From Nocardioides sp. (lineage in GTDB: Bacteria; Actinomycetota; Actinomycetes; Propionibacteriales; Nocardioidaceae), in contig PBYI01000033.1 in assembly GCA_002729525.1 (NCBI GenBank), positions 62,001-126,000 on the forward strand: a stretch of 64,000 bases of DNA, given 5' to 3'. Shown here piece after piece: positions 27,424-36,573 of the stretch (position 1 is its first letter; each line of letters opens with the position of its first letter). A program made the position numbers and the translations under genes. The notes below the pieces were generated by a model. The model ran no database searches and was not told the DNA's origin. It saw only the letters and a list, made by a program, of their open reading frames with translations.

Positions 27424-28173
27424 GTGCTCCTGCCCGCTCGGCCGCGCCTGCGCGGACGCCGCCCGCTGCTCCTCGCCGCGGGTCTGGTCGTCGTGCTCAC
27501 GCTCGGCGGCGTGATGGGCTTCGCGGCGCTCGCCGACCGGGCCAGCGGGCCCGGCACGCGCTGCGACCGGTTCGCCCAGGCCTCCCTCGACCGCCGCGCC
27601 CGCGACGTCGACGACGGGTCCGGCGCGGGCCGGGTGGCGGTGCTGGGTGACTCCTGGTCGGTCGGACTGGGCCTCGAGGACCCCTACCGCTCCTGGCCGT
27701 CGCGGCTGCCCGGGGTGGTGCACGTCGACGGCTTCTCCGGGTCGGGGTTCTCCACCGACGCGAGCCCCTGCGGGTCGAGCGTGATGTACGCCGAGCGGGC
27801 CGACCGCGCCGTCGGCGTCGGCGCCGACGTGCTCGTCGTCGAGGGCGGGCTCAACGACTGGGACCGCACCGGTGACGAGATCCGCACCGGCTTCGCGCTG
27901 CTCGCCAGCCGGCTCGAACGGGTCGATGTCGACCGTGTGCTCGTCGTGGGCCCCGCGCCCGCGCCGTCGCGGCTGACCGGCGCCGAGCGGGTGGACGAGT
28001 TGCTCGCGCAGCAGTGCGCGGCGTACGGCTACGACTACCTGTCGGCCATCGAGCTCGACGGGCTGACGTACCTCTCCGACCGGTTGCACCCGACCGTCGC
28101 GGGGCACGCGGCGTTCGGCGACCGGGTCGCGGAGGCGGTGCGCCCGCTGCTCCCGGGCCGGACGGGGGAGTGA
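27424..28173 (+). CDS. SGNH/GDSL-family hydrolase, membrane-anchored or secreted
   Basis: 249 residues. A basic N-terminus and one hydrophobic helix (LLLAAGLVVVLTLGGVMGFAAL) give a signal anchor. Catalytic blocks: 'VAVLGDSWSVGLGL' (Ser and Gly), 'VEGGLNDWDRT' (Asn, with Asp) and 'LSDRLHPTVAGHAAF' (Asp/His). The Gly-Leu-Asn-Asp block is typical of carbohydrate esterases acting on cell-wall or lipid substrates. GTG start with CACACT six bases upstream. Substrate unknown. Confidence 0.85.
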   Translation: MLLPARPRLRGRRPLLLAAGLVVVLTLGGVMGFAALADRASGPGTRCDRFAQASLDRRARDVDDGSGAGRVAVLGDSWSVGLGLEDPYRSWPSRLPGVVHVDGFSGSGFSTDASPCGSSVMYAERADRAVGVGADVLVVEGGLNDWDRTGDEIRTGFALLASRLERVDVDRVLVVGPAPAPSRLTGAERVDELLAQQCAAYGYDYLSAIELDGLTYLSDRLHPTVAGHAAFGDRVAEAVRPLLPGRTGE

Positions 28174-28219
28174 TCGACGCGCCTGTGGAGGACGTCGGCG
28201 CACTCCACCCGCGGCCGAC

Positions 28220-28225
28220 TAGCCT
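28220..28225 (+). promoter_or_regulatory. Leaderless -10 hexamer (TAGCCT) of dinG-like gene
   Basis: TAGCCT, six bases, GTG 28232, with no Shine-Dalgarno. Confidence 0.6.
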
Positions 28226-28231
28226 GCACCG

Positions 28232-30283
28232 GTGCCCGACTCCGCCGACTCTGCCGACGCCGCCCCCGACGCCGCAGCCGACACCTCGCGCGTGCGGGAG
28301 GTGCTCGCGACCGCGGTCGGGGCGCTGGGCGGCGCGGAGCGCAGCGACCAGGTGGCGATGGCCGAGGCGGTCGGCACCGCGCTGGCCACCCACCGGCACC
28401 TGCTCGTCCAGGCCGGCACCGGCACCGGCAAGTCGCTGGCCTACCTGGTGCCGGCGGTGCTGCACGACCGCCGGGTCGTCGTCGCCACGGCCACCCTGGC
28501 GCTCCAGCACCAGCTCGTCGAGCGCGACCTGCCGCGCCTCGTCGAGGCGATCGGCTCCGAGCGCGGCACCGACACGTCGTACGCCGTGCTCAAGGGCCGC
28601 GCCAACTACGCCTGCCTGCACCGCATCCGCGAGGGCGTCCCGGACGACCAGGGCACGCTCGTCGACGTGCCCGAGGGCTCGATGGCCGAGTCGGTGCTGG
28701 CGCTGCGCTCGTGGGCCGAGGAGGAGGCCGACCAGGGCGGCACGGGGGAGAAGGACAACGCCCCGCGGCACACCGACCGGGAGTGGCGTCAGGTCAGCGT
28801 GAGCTCGCGCGACTGCCTTGGCGCACAGCGCTGCCCGTTCGGCGCCGAGTGCTTCGCCGAGCTGGCCCGGGAGAAGGCCGCCCGCTCGCACCTGGTCGTC
28901 ACCAACCACTCCGTGCTGGCCATCGACGCGCTCGAGGGCCTGCCGATGATCCCGGAGTACGACGCCGTGGTCGTCGACGAGGCGCACGAGCTGGCCGCCC
29001 GGGTCACCCAGGCCGCCACCGACGAGCTGACCGCGCCCGAGGTCGAGCGGGCGGCCCGGCGGGCGCAGCGGCACGTGGAGGGCGAGGAGGCCGACGAGCT
29101 CGCCGACGCCGGCGGGGTGCTGCGCGACGTGCTCGACGAGACCCGGCCGGGGCGCATCGAGACCCTGCCCGACGAGCTGTCCGACGCGCTCGTGCTGGTG
29201 CGCGACGCCGCCCGCGCCTGCCTGTCGTCGTTCCCGCGCGGCGGGAGCCAGGGCGAGAAGGGCGAGCCGGCCGACCCCGGGCTGCAGCAGGCTCGCGGCA
29301 CGGTGCAGGAGCTCTTCACGGTCGCCACCCGGATGGCCGAGCTGTCCGAGCGCGACGTGCTCTGGCACGCCGAGGGCATGGGGCGGATGCCACCGCGGCT
29401 GTGCGTGGCGCCCCTCGACGTGTGGGGGCCGATGCGTGAGCGGCTGCTCAAGGAGAAGACCGTCGTGATGACGTCGGCCACCCTCATGCTCGGCGGCGAC
29501 TTCGGCGCCCTGGCCTCCGGCGTCGGGCTCAAGCCGTCCGAGCGGGTCGCCGAGGACGCCCCGCCGCAGGCCGTCGACGGTGACGAGAGCGACGAGGACG
29601 TCCAGCCGTGGGCCGGCATCGACGTCGGCAGCCCCTTCGACTACCGCCGCCAGGGCATCCTCTACGTCGCCCGTCACCTGCCGCCGCCGGGCCGCGACGG
29701 GTTGATGAAGGCGCACCTCGACGAGATCGTCGACCTCGTCGACGCCGCCGACGGGCGCACGCTCGGGCTCTTCTCCAGCCGGCGGGCCGCCGAGGCCGCC
29801 GCCGAGGAGGTCCGCACCCGCCTGCCCCACCTGACCACGCTGGCTCAGGGCGAGGCGCAGCTGCCCGAGCTGGCCGCCCAGTTCGTCGGCGACCCGCACA
29901 CCGTGCTGTTCGGCACCCTGAGCCTCTGGCAGGGCCTCGACGTGCCGGGCGACACCTGCCAGCTGGTGCTCATCGACCGGATCCCGTTCCCGCGGCCCGA
30001 CGACCCCCTGATGAGCGCTCGGCAGAAGGCCGCCGACCGCGCCGGTGGCAACGGCTTCCTCCAGGTCGCCGGCACGCACGCCGCGCTGCTGCTCGCCCAG
30101 GGCGCCGGCCGCCTCATCCGCACGACGTCCGACAAGGGGCTGGTCGCGGTGCTCGACCCCCGCCTGGCCACCGCCCGATACGGCGGCTTCCTGCGCGCCT
30201 CGCTGCCCGACATGTGGCCGACCAGCGACCCCACTGTCGCCCGGCAGGCGCTGAAGCGGCTCGCGGCCGCAGCGTCCGACTGA
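28232..30283 (+). CDS. DinG/XPD-type ATP-dependent DNA helicase
   Basis: 683-residue superfamily-2 5'-3' helicase. Walker A 'QAGTGTGKSLAYLVPA' near residue 61-68 and DEAH box 'VVVDEAHELAARV' near 247. The iron-sulfur cluster cysteines are 'NYACLHRI' and 'RDCLGAQRCPFGAECF', as in XPD/DinG. The C-terminal helicase half has 'GLFSSRRAAEAAAEEV', 'FGTLSLWQGLDVPGDTCQLVLIDRIPFPRPDDP' and 'GAGRLIRTTSDKG'. The role is removing R-loops, D-loops or G-quadruplexes. Leaderless GTG start. I see no SOS box, so LexA control is not supported. Confidence 0.92.
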   Translation: MPDSADSADAAPDAAADTSRVREVLATAVGALGGAERSDQVAMAEAVGTALATHRHLLVQAGTGTGKSLAYLVPAVLHDRRVVVATATLALQHQLVERDLPRLVEAIGSERGTDTSYAVLKGRANYACLHRIREGVPDDQGTLVDVPEGSMAESVLALRSWAEEEADQGGTGEKDNAPRHTDREWRQVSVSSRDCLGAQRCPFGAECFAELAREKAARSHLVVTNHSVLAIDALEGLPMIPEYDAVVVDEAHELAARVTQAATDELTAPEVERAARRAQRHVEGEEADELADAGGVLRDVLDETRPGRIETLPDELSDALVLVRDAARACLSSFPRGGSQGEKGEPADPGLQQARGTVQELFTVATRMAELSERDVLWHAEGMGRMPPRLCVAPLDVWGPMRERLLKEKTVVMTSATLMLGGDFGALASGVGLKPSERVAEDAPPQAVDGDESDEDVQPWAGIDVGSPFDYRRQGILYVARHLPPPGRDGLMKAHLDEIVDLVDAADGRTLGLFSSRRAAEAAAEEVRTRLPHLTTLAQGEAQLPELAAQFVGDPHTVLFGTLSLWQGLDVPGDTCQLVLIDRIPFPRPDDPLMSARQKAADRAGGNGFLQVAGTHAALLLAQGAGRLIRTTSDKGLVAVLDPRLATARYGGFLRASLPDMWPTSDPTVARQALKRLAAAASD

Positions 30284-30303
30284 GGCTCGCTCCGGCGCCC
30301 TTC

Positions 30304-31203
30304 TCAGTCGAGCTCGCGGCGCAGGTGCACGAGGTCGAGGTGCGCGCCCTCGCGCCGGTACGTCGCGTGCGCCCCGCGGGCGTGCCCGTAGACCCGGATC
30401 TGCACGTCACGGGCGCCGTGCTCGTGCGCCACGCGCCGCAGGGCGCCGACCAGCGACGGGGTCAACCGTTGGCCGCGGAACGCGTCGTACAGCTCCATGT
30501 GCTGGCCGTGCACGTCGACGGCTTCCCCGTCGCGGACGAGCGACAGCCAGGCGCGTCCGACCTCGACCCCGTCGACCTCGGCGGTGAGCAGCACCTCGTC
30601 GACGGGGCACTCCGGGGCGCCGAGCCCGGCCAGTCGCTGCTCGAGGGCGCCCACCGGAGCGGCCTCGTCGACCAGCACCCCGGCGCGCAGCATCCCGGCG
30701 CGCAGCACCTCGCCCGCCTCAGCGGCGAACCGGGCCCGCTCGTCGTCGGTCATCGGGCGCAGCGCGACGCGGCGGTCGTCCTGCAGCTCGGTGGCTCCGG
30801 CCGGGTCGAGTCGCTTCGCCCAGCGGGCCAGCGTGGTCGTCCAGCCTCGATCCTGCAGACCGGCCACGAGTGCTGGCGGCACGGCCACCACGAGCGTGCG
30901 CGTGCCGCGGCGCTGCGCGTGGTCCTCGAGCGCGGCGATCAGCGCGGTCCAGGTGGCGGTGTCGGTGACGGGCAGGGGCGTGTGCACCTGCCGGACCTCC
31001 GTGGTGGCGTGCCCGCCCGGCGCGTGGTGCGCGAGCAGCACACCACCTGCCACGGTGCCGTCGATGACGGCCCGGAGCGCCTCGTGGGTCTCCGTCGGAC
31101 CCGGCGTCGGCAGCGGGTCACCAGCCTCGCTCCGGGCGGTTGCCCACGCGGCCAACTCGGTCTCCGGCATCGGGTCCAGGGAGACCCGACCCAGGTCGGT
31201 CAC
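30304..31203 (-). CDS. GNAT family N-acetyltransferase (tandem GNAT)
   Basis: 299 residues in two GNAT-like halves. The N-terminal half is degenerate; the C-terminal half keeps strand 4 'VGRAWLSLVRDGEAVDVHGQHMELYDAFRGQRLTPSLVGALRRVAHEHGARDVQIRVYGHARGAHATYRREG', with the acyl-CoA loop recognisable as 'RGQRLTPSLV'. The layout recalls mycothiol synthase but lacks that context. GTG 31203 overlaps the stop of the secreted-protein gene by four bases, an odd coupling of a cytoplasmic transferase to an exported protein. Confidence 0.7.
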   Translation of the reverse strand: MTDLGRVSLDPMPETELAAWATARSEAGDPLPTPGPTETHEALRAVIDGTVAGGVLLAHHAPGGHATTEVRQVHTPLPVTDTATWTALIAALEDHAQRRGTRTLVVAVPPALVAGLQDRGWTTTLARWAKRLDPAGATELQDDRRVALRPMTDDERARFAAEAGEVLRAGMLRAGVLVDEAAPVGALEQRLAGLGAPECPVDEVLLTAEVDGVEVGRAWLSLVRDGEAVDVHGQHMELYDAFRGQRLTPSLVGALRRVAHEHGARDVQIRVYGHARGAHATYRREGAHLDLVHLRRELD

Positions 31204-33290
31204 CGGAGCCGGAGCTTCTTCGAGGTCGACGCCTGGGCGCGCTTGCTGGAGACCACCTTCGCGACGTACAGCGTGGGTCGGGAGCCGTTGAGGTCCCGCA
31301 CCGACAACCGCGCGACGTCGCCCGTGCGGTTCAGCCGCTTCGAACCGACGAGTGCATTGCGGCGGCCCTTCTTGGCGTAGAGCTTGACCCGCTCACCGGC
31401 CAGCGTGGTCGGGCCGACGACCTTGATGACGTCGGGCCTGCCGCCACGGGACCTGCCGGTCAGGCGGACGACGGCCGTGCCACGCCCCGAGCCGAACTGG
31501 GTGGCGCTCGTCGCGCTGGCCCGGCTCGAGGCCAGGGTGAGGACGAGCTTCCCGCCGTACTCGGTGGGGCGACCGCGCTCGGCGGGGTCGAGGATCGCGA
31601 GCGGCACCGCGCCGGACTCGTCGGTGGTCAGCGTCGAGCGCAGGGTGAGGCGTCCGCCAGCCGTGGGCAGACCGGCGTCCGCCTCCGTGCCCGGGACCGC
31701 CTCGACCCCGCGGCGGTAGACCGCGCGGACGGTGCGCCCGACCAGGGGCTGGCCGGCGACGGTGAGCACGGCGCTCGCGTCGATCCGGCCACCGCTGGCT
31801 GCACTCAGCCGGCGGGGCACCTCGACGGTGGCCCGACCCGTCGTGACCGTGCGGCCGGACCACCCGTCGGTGGTGCCGGTCCGGCGGTACTCCACGCTCC
31901 ACTCGGTGTCCTCGTCCGGCAGGGCCGGGAGCGGGATGGGGGAGAGCCCGTCGTCGCCGACGACCGTGGCCTCCTGCACGGCCGACGGGGTCGAGTCGAC
32001 GGGGTAGACCCGGTACTCCACGGGGTGGGTGCCCTCCCGCATGGGTGCGCCGTACTGGTCGAAGGCCTCGACGACGATGTCGCCGACGCGGTACTCGTCC
32101 ACGTCGAGCGCCGAGCCACGCGGCACGAACGAGTCGGTGCTGCCGGTCTCCTGGACGTAGGTGGTGGTCGTGACGGCGTTGGTGAGGAGGTCGGTGCCGG
32201 CCTCGTAGGCGTCGACGTCGGTGAGGTTGGCGTAGTAGCGCTCGTTGGTGCCGGTCGGTTGCTGCGCCACGACCTCGCCCGCGCCGTCGGTGTACCCGAC
32301 CAGCGCCCCGTCGCTCTCGCGCCGCACCTCCACGCCCGCGACCCGTCGCTCCTCCGGGTTCGCGCCTCGGCTGACGACGACCGTCACCGGGGCAGTCGGG
32401 CTGCCCTCGGGAACCGGGTCGGCCTCCGCGCCGATCTGCTCGGGCAGCTCCTCGACGAGGTCGACGACCGCGACGTCGTCGGTGTCGTGCGCGGCCGCGA
32501 GGGCCAGCGGAGCGCCGAGGTCGAAACCGGTGAGGTCGACCTCACCGCGGAACTCGCCCCCGAAGGCGCTGGAGGGCGTGCCGCCGCCGCTGCCGTCGGA
32601 GAGCTTGAGGTTGGCCGGGGTGAGGCTGACGTCCTGGTGCCCGGCGAAGGTGCCGGTCTCGGCGTCGTACCAGCTCAGGTCGACGGTGCCGCTGGTCGCG
32701 CGTGAGACGCCGCGGACGGAGGCGACGGGCGCGGTGCGACCGGAGTCGGCGTACGGCTGGGTGAAGTAGCCGACGGTCGTCGCAGCGTCGTTCATCTCGG
32801 AGGTGTCCGGGTTCTCGTTCTGGGTGAGTGCGATCGGCGCGAGGGGGTCCTCCGGCCCGCCGACGAGCACGTCGTTGCGGACGTCGTACGCCGTGCCGCC
32901 CGGCGAGGTGGCCGCGGCCCGCAGCGCGACGCGGGTGTTGCTGAGGGCCTCACCGGCGAGGCGACCGTCCCAGCGCAGGATGCCGTACCCGCCGTTGAGC
33001 TCCGTGGCGGCGCCGAGGTCGACCCAGCCCGGGCTCGCCGCGGTGGCGGCCGGGTCGAGGTTGGCCTGGAAGGAGAGGTCGGCCGAGAGACCGCCGACGG
33101 CCGCGAGCGTGATCGCGGCGTCGACGCTCTCGGGGGCCGAGGAGGCGGCCTGGGTCTGCTGGCTGAGCAGCACGACCGCGCCGGGAGCGCGAGCGGGCTC
33201 GGCGGCCACCGGGGCGGCCAGGCAGGTGGCTCCGAGCCCGAGAGCGGTGACGGCGCAGACGGCGAGTGAGGACGGACGGGCGAGTCGCAC
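31200..33290 (-). CDS. Large secreted protein with Ig-like segments (unrecognised)
   Basis: 696 residues from GTG 33290, preceded by GGAG; the tracked 33326 start adds 12 residues before the signal peptide. Sec signal 'LAVCAVTALGLGATCLAAPVAAEPA'. The body is Asp/Glu/Thr-rich and beta-strand-like, with repeated units such as 'VTVVVSRGANPEERRVAGVEVRR' and 'LTVAGQPLVGRTVRAVYRRG', resembling Ig-like adhesin repeats. The last 120 residues are basic ('GERVKLYAKKGRRNALVGSKRLNRTG') and may bind the wall. No catalytic motif is seen. It forms the first gene of a two-gene unit with the GNAT gene. Confidence 0.65.
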   Translation of the reverse strand: MRLARPSSLAVCAVTALGLGATCLAAPVAAEPARAPGAVVLLSQQTQAASSAPESVDAAITLAAVGGLSADLSFQANLDPAATAASPGWVDLGAATELNGGYGILRWDGRLAGEALSNTRVALRAAATSPGGTAYDVRNDVLVGGPEDPLAPIALTQNENPDTSEMNDAATTVGYFTQPYADSGRTAPVASVRGVSRATSGTVDLSWYDAETGTFAGHQDVSLTPANLKLSDGSGGGTPSSAFGGEFRGEVDLTGFDLGAPLALAAAHDTDDVAVVDLVEELPEQIGAEADPVPEGSPTAPVTVVVSRGANPEERRVAGVEVRRESDGALVGYTDGAGEVVAQQPTGTNERYYANLTDVDAYEAGTDLLTNAVTTTTYVQETGSTDSFVPRGSALDVDEYRVGDIVVEAFDQYGAPMREGTHPVEYRVYPVDSTPSAVQEATVVGDDGLSPIPLPALPDEDTEWSVEYRRTGTTDGWSGRTVTTGRATVEVPRRLSAASGGRIDASAVLTVAGQPLVGRTVRAVYRRGVEAVPGTEADAGLPTAGGRLTLRSTLTTDESGAVPLAILDPAERGRPTEYGGKLVLTLASSRASATSATQFGSGRGTAVVRLTGRSRGGRPDVIKVVGPTTLAGERVKLYAKKGRRNALVGSKRLNRTGDVARLSVRDLNGSRPTLYVAKVVSSKRAQASTSKKLRLR

Positions 33291-33412
33291 GGTGATCTCC
33301 GAGATCTGATCGGTACGGCGCCTCACGGTCGCTGGTCTCCCGAGTCCCTGCGAGGCCGACGACGCGCACGTTAGAGCACGTCACCGACCGTGTGCCCGTT
33401 TTTCACAGGCTC

Positions 33413-33426
33413 GGGACACGTGTCCC
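33413..33426. promoter_or_regulatory. Perfect 14-base palindrome GGGACACGTGTCCC
   Basis: Sits in the 166-bp gap between the phosphatase stop and the secreted-protein start, both on the minus strand. Full two-fold symmetry suggests an operator, or the base of a terminator for the phosphatase gene. No regulator gene adjoins. Confidence 0.45.
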
Positions 33427-33456
33427 TCGAGCGCCTGTCTGCGATCGCGGTGCCGC

Positions 33457-34797
33457 TCAGAGCCGCGAGCGTCCGTCCCAGCCGCCCCGCGGCGACCCCT
33501 TCACCCCGAAGAAGTCCGCCACCGTCGGCGCGACGTCGACGGTGTGCGCCACGTCGGCCGACGCCACGCCGCGCTGCACCGAACGGTGCCCGCCGGTGAT
33601 GAAGAACGGAATCGAGCGGGTGACCAGGTGACCGTGGTTGCCGGGGATCGGGTTGCTCGTCACCGGGTCGGGGTCGCTGAACCGCCAGCCCTTCTTGCAG
33701 AACACCACGACGTCGCCGGCCTCCGGGCCCAGACGCATCCACTTCTTGGTGCGCGGCAGCGCGGCGTGCACGCCGTCCACCCGCGCGGCGACCCGCTGCA
33801 TGCGGCGTACGGCCTTCTCGCGCTGGGCGGCGGGGCCCAGCCAGTAGAGGAGGTCGGCGCCACCGTTGTCGCCGATCGCGACCTTGCCGGCCAGGAACGG
33901 GTCGGAGTCCATCGGTCCCTGCAGCGACACCACGCGGTGGGGGTAGGACCAGTCCATCGAGTGGTCGGCCAGGACGATCATCATCGAGTTCTTCCAGCGG
34001 CCGGTCTCGACGAGCATCCGGGTGAACTGCGCGATGTAGTTGTCGGTCTTGGCCAGCGCGAGGTTGCGCAGCGCGCGCACGCCGGTCGGGCCGGTCAGGT
34101 CGGTGTGGCCGTAGCGGTCGATGTCGCCGAGGTTGACGAACATCAGGTGCGGGTCGTAGTCCTCGACCATCGCGGTGGCGGCCCGCATCGTGAACTCGTC
34201 CGGCGCGTGCCCGGAGACCGGGATGATCGGGAACGGCTCCCAGCGGCGCTTCGCCCGCGGCCCGAAGATGCCGTAGAGGTACTCCTTGCTCAGCACCGTC
34301 GCGGTGCGCAGGCCCTGGCGGTTGAGCCGTTGGAGGATCGTGTCGGCGCCGAGGTCGCGGGCCCGGTCGAGGGTGCGGGTGTCGCGGATCGAGCGGTCGT
34401 AGATGCTGTTGGCCGGCACGCCCGAGCGATCGGGGCGGACGCCGGTCATCATCATCACGTGGTTGGGGATCGTCTCCATGATCGGCATCGACGACGCCCG
34501 CGACCACCGCATGCCGCGGTCGCGCAGCCGCATCAGGTGGGGCGTGAGGCCGGCGTCGATCTCCTCCGGCTTGCAGCCGTCGATGACGAACACGTAGGCG
34601 CGCTTGCGGGTGCGCGGGCTGACGGCCTCGGCGTGCTCCATACCGAGACCGGCCGTCGCCGCGGACATGGCGAGCCCGGCGCCGCCGAGCTGGAGGAGCG
34701 TCCGGCGTCCGGTGGCCAGGTCGGCCGCCCCGCGCTCGTACGGCGCAGGGTCGCCGGCGGGGCGTCGTACGGGACCGCCGCTGCAGAGGTCGCTCAT
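33457..34797 (-). CDS. Tat-exported alkaline phosphatase superfamily (nucleotide pyrophosphatase/phosphodiesterase-like) protein
   Basis: 446 residues. Tat-like signal 'GRRTLLQLGGAGLAMSAATAGLGMEHAEA'. The alkaline-phosphatase-fold metal sites are visible: 'VFVIDGCKPEEID' (first Asp), 'MPIMETIPNHVMMMTGVRPD' with nucleophile Thr, 'FVNLGDIDRYGH' (Asp, His) and 'VLADHSMDWSYPH' (Asp-His). It matches type I phosphodiesterase/nucleotide pyrophosphatase enzymes that free phosphate from nucleotides or diesters outside the cell. ATGA overlap with phoD links both to phosphate scavenging. Confidence 0.85.
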   Translation of the reverse strand: MSDLCSGGPVRRPAGDPAPYERGAADLATGRRTLLQLGGAGLAMSAATAGLGMEHAEAVSPRTRKRAYVFVIDGCKPEEIDAGLTPHLMRLRDRGMRWSRASSMPIMETIPNHVMMMTGVRPDRSGVPANSIYDRSIRDTRTLDRARDLGADTILQRLNRQGLRTATVLSKEYLYGIFGPRAKRRWEPFPIIPVSGHAPDEFTMRAATAMVEDYDPHLMFVNLGDIDRYGHTDLTGPTGVRALRNLALAKTDNYIAQFTRMLVETGRWKNSMMIVLADHSMDWSYPHRVVSLQGPMDSDPFLAGKVAIGDNGGADLLYWLGPAAQREKAVRRMQRVAARVDGVHAALPRTKKWMRLGPEAGDVVVFCKKGWRFSDPDPVTSNPIPGNHGHLVTRSIPFFITGGHRSVQRGVASADVAHTVDVAPTVADFFGVKGSPRGGWDGRSRL

Positions 34798-36479
34798 CGG
34801 GCCACCGGTCCGTCCGCCCGCTGCACGGTGCTCGTGCCGGTCCTGGTGACGTACGACGTCTGGTAGCGCAGCGTCGCGTCGCGGTCGGCCCGGTCGCTGA
34901 TCACGAACCAGTCCATCTGGGCGCGCTTGGCGTTCAGGTCGAGCACCGAGAACCCGTGGTCGTCGAAGTTGAGGTGCTTGATGTGCGGGTTGTCGGCCAT
35001 GATCACCTGCTCCACCGCGATGCTCGTCGTGCGCGACGGCGTCCCGGTGATGTCCTTGAGGTTGTTCGAGGTGACCGACGAGCAGACGAACTCCACGCCG
35101 GCAGACCCCGACAGCGGGTAGCTGCCGACGTCGTTGGGGATCTCGCACGCCCACGCGGAGTGGATATCGCCGGTGATGAAGAGGGCGTTCTCCACGTGGT
35201 GGTTGTTGATGAAGTTGACGACCTCCTGCCGGTCGTGGGTGTAGCCGTCCCACTGGTCGACGTTGTACGGCGCGCCGTCGGTCGGGATGATGCCGGTCAC
35301 CGAGCTCACGGGGTCGACGAGCTCGCCGGGCAGCTGGGCGAACGTGACCGGCGTGATCATCACCGGGTTGCCGATGACCTTCCACAGCGCGCGCTTGCGC
35401 ACGAACGACTTCTTCAGCCAGCGCAGCTGGACCTTGCCGGTGATGGTGCGGTGGGGGTTGCTGACGGCCGGGTCGATCGCCGGGGTGGCGACCTGCTCGC
35501 TGCGGTAGGTGCGCAGGTCGAGCATGGAGATCTCGGCGAGCTTGCCGAAGCGCAGCCGGCGGAACAGGCGGGTGCCGTCGCCGAGCTCGGCGGTGCCGTC
35601 GAGCAGCACCGGCATCCACTCGTCGTACGCACGGTGCGCGCGGGCGCGTCGCTTGAGGTAGTCGCCCTCGCTCGCGTCGTGGTTCTCTGCGCCGCCGCGC
35701 CACTGGTCGTTGGTGACCTCGTGGTCGTCCCAGGTGACGATCCAGGGGAACCGGGCGTGGGCGTCCTGGAGGTCCGGGTCGCGCTTGTACTGCGCGTGCC
35801 GGCGCCGGTAGTCCTCCAGCGACACCATCTCGTGCGCCGGGTCGTGCCTGCGGATGTCGACGTTGTCGCTGCCGTAGCCGTACTCGCCGGGGCCGTACTC
35901 GTAGAGGTAGTCGCCGAGGTGGACCACGGCGTCGAGGTCGTGGCGCTTGGCGAGGTGGCGGTAGACCGAGAACCAGACGGCCTGGAGGTTCGCGCACGAG
36001 ACGACGCCGAAGCGCAGGTTCCTCGGCGAGGCGCTGCGGGCCGGTGCGGTCTGGAGCCGCCCGACGCGGCTGCGGGTCCCGCGGTAGACGAAGCGGTAGA
36101 AGTAGCGGCGCCCGGACTTGAGCCCGGTGACGTCCAGCTTGACCGTGTGGTCGCGGTGCGGACCGGTGGAGAACGTGCCGCGGCGGACCACCTTGCGGAA
36201 GCGCGCGTCCTTGGCGACCTCCCACCGCACCGTCACCTTCGGTCCCTTGCCGGAGCCGGGCGTCGCCTGTGCGGTCGGGGTGACCCGCGTCCAGATCACG
36301 CACTTGGTCGGGCGCGGGTCGCCGGATGCGACCCCGTGGCGGAAGTAGCGCTTGCCCGCCGCCTCGGCGGGGTCGGGGAGCACGCCGCCGGCGAGGCCGA
36401 CACCGGCGGCACCCGCGGTGCCGGTGGCCAGGACGGTGCGTCGTCGCACCGGGGGGTTGAGGTTCACACCCGGATTCAA
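34794..36479 (-). CDS. phoD: Alkaline phosphatase D (PhoD)
   Basis: 561 residues. Twin-arginine signal 'RRRTVLATGTAGAAGVGLAGG' followed by 'FRHGVASGDPRPTKCVIWTRVTP', the PhoD N-terminal domain. Metal ligands include the Fe-type Cys in 'GVVSCANLQ', 'HLGDYLYEYG' (Asp/Tyr), 'TWDDHEVTNDQ' and 'FITGDIHSAW'. PhoD is a secreted Ca/Fe phosphomonoesterase-diesterase induced by phosphate limitation. A PHO-box-like pair of 11-base repeats lies 38 bases upstream. First gene of a two-gene phosphatase operon. Confidence 0.93.
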   Translation of the reverse strand: MNPGVNLNPPVRRRTVLATGTAGAAGVGLAGGVLPDPAEAAGKRYFRHGVASGDPRPTKCVIWTRVTPTAQATPGSGKGPKVTVRWEVAKDARFRKVVRRGTFSTGPHRDHTVKLDVTGLKSGRRYFYRFVYRGTRSRVGRLQTAPARSASPRNLRFGVVSCANLQAVWFSVYRHLAKRHDLDAVVHLGDYLYEYGPGEYGYGSDNVDIRRHDPAHEMVSLEDYRRRHAQYKRDPDLQDAHARFPWIVTWDDHEVTNDQWRGGAENHDASEGDYLKRRARAHRAYDEWMPVLLDGTAELGDGTRLFRRLRFGKLAEISMLDLRTYRSEQVATPAIDPAVSNPHRTITGKVQLRWLKKSFVRKRALWKVIGNPVMITPVTFAQLPGELVDPVSSVTGIIPTDGAPYNVDQWDGYTHDRQEVVNFINNHHVENALFITGDIHSAWACEIPNDVGSYPLSGSAGVEFVCSSVTSNNLKDITGTPSRTTSIAVEQVIMADNPHIKHLNFDDHGFSVLDLNAKRAQMDWFVISDRADRDATLRYQTSYVTRTGTSTVQRADGPVAR

Positions 36480-36516
36480 CGACGGCGGCGCCGTCAGGTC
36501 ATGGGGACTCCCCGGT

Positions 36517-36538
36517 CCTCACCCGCTGTTCACCCGCC
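36517..36538. promoter_or_regulatory. PHO box: two 11-base direct repeats (CCTCACCCGCT GTTCACCCGCC)
   Basis: The second unit fits the actinobacterial PhoP half-site GTTCACC pattern exactly and the first fits its weaker form, head-to-tail at an 11-base period. The box lies between phoD and the metalloprotease gene, reverse-oriented relative to phoD. Confidence 0.7.
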
Positions 36539-36573
36539 CGTCGCCCTCCGTGAGCGGGTGGTCGGGCCGTACG

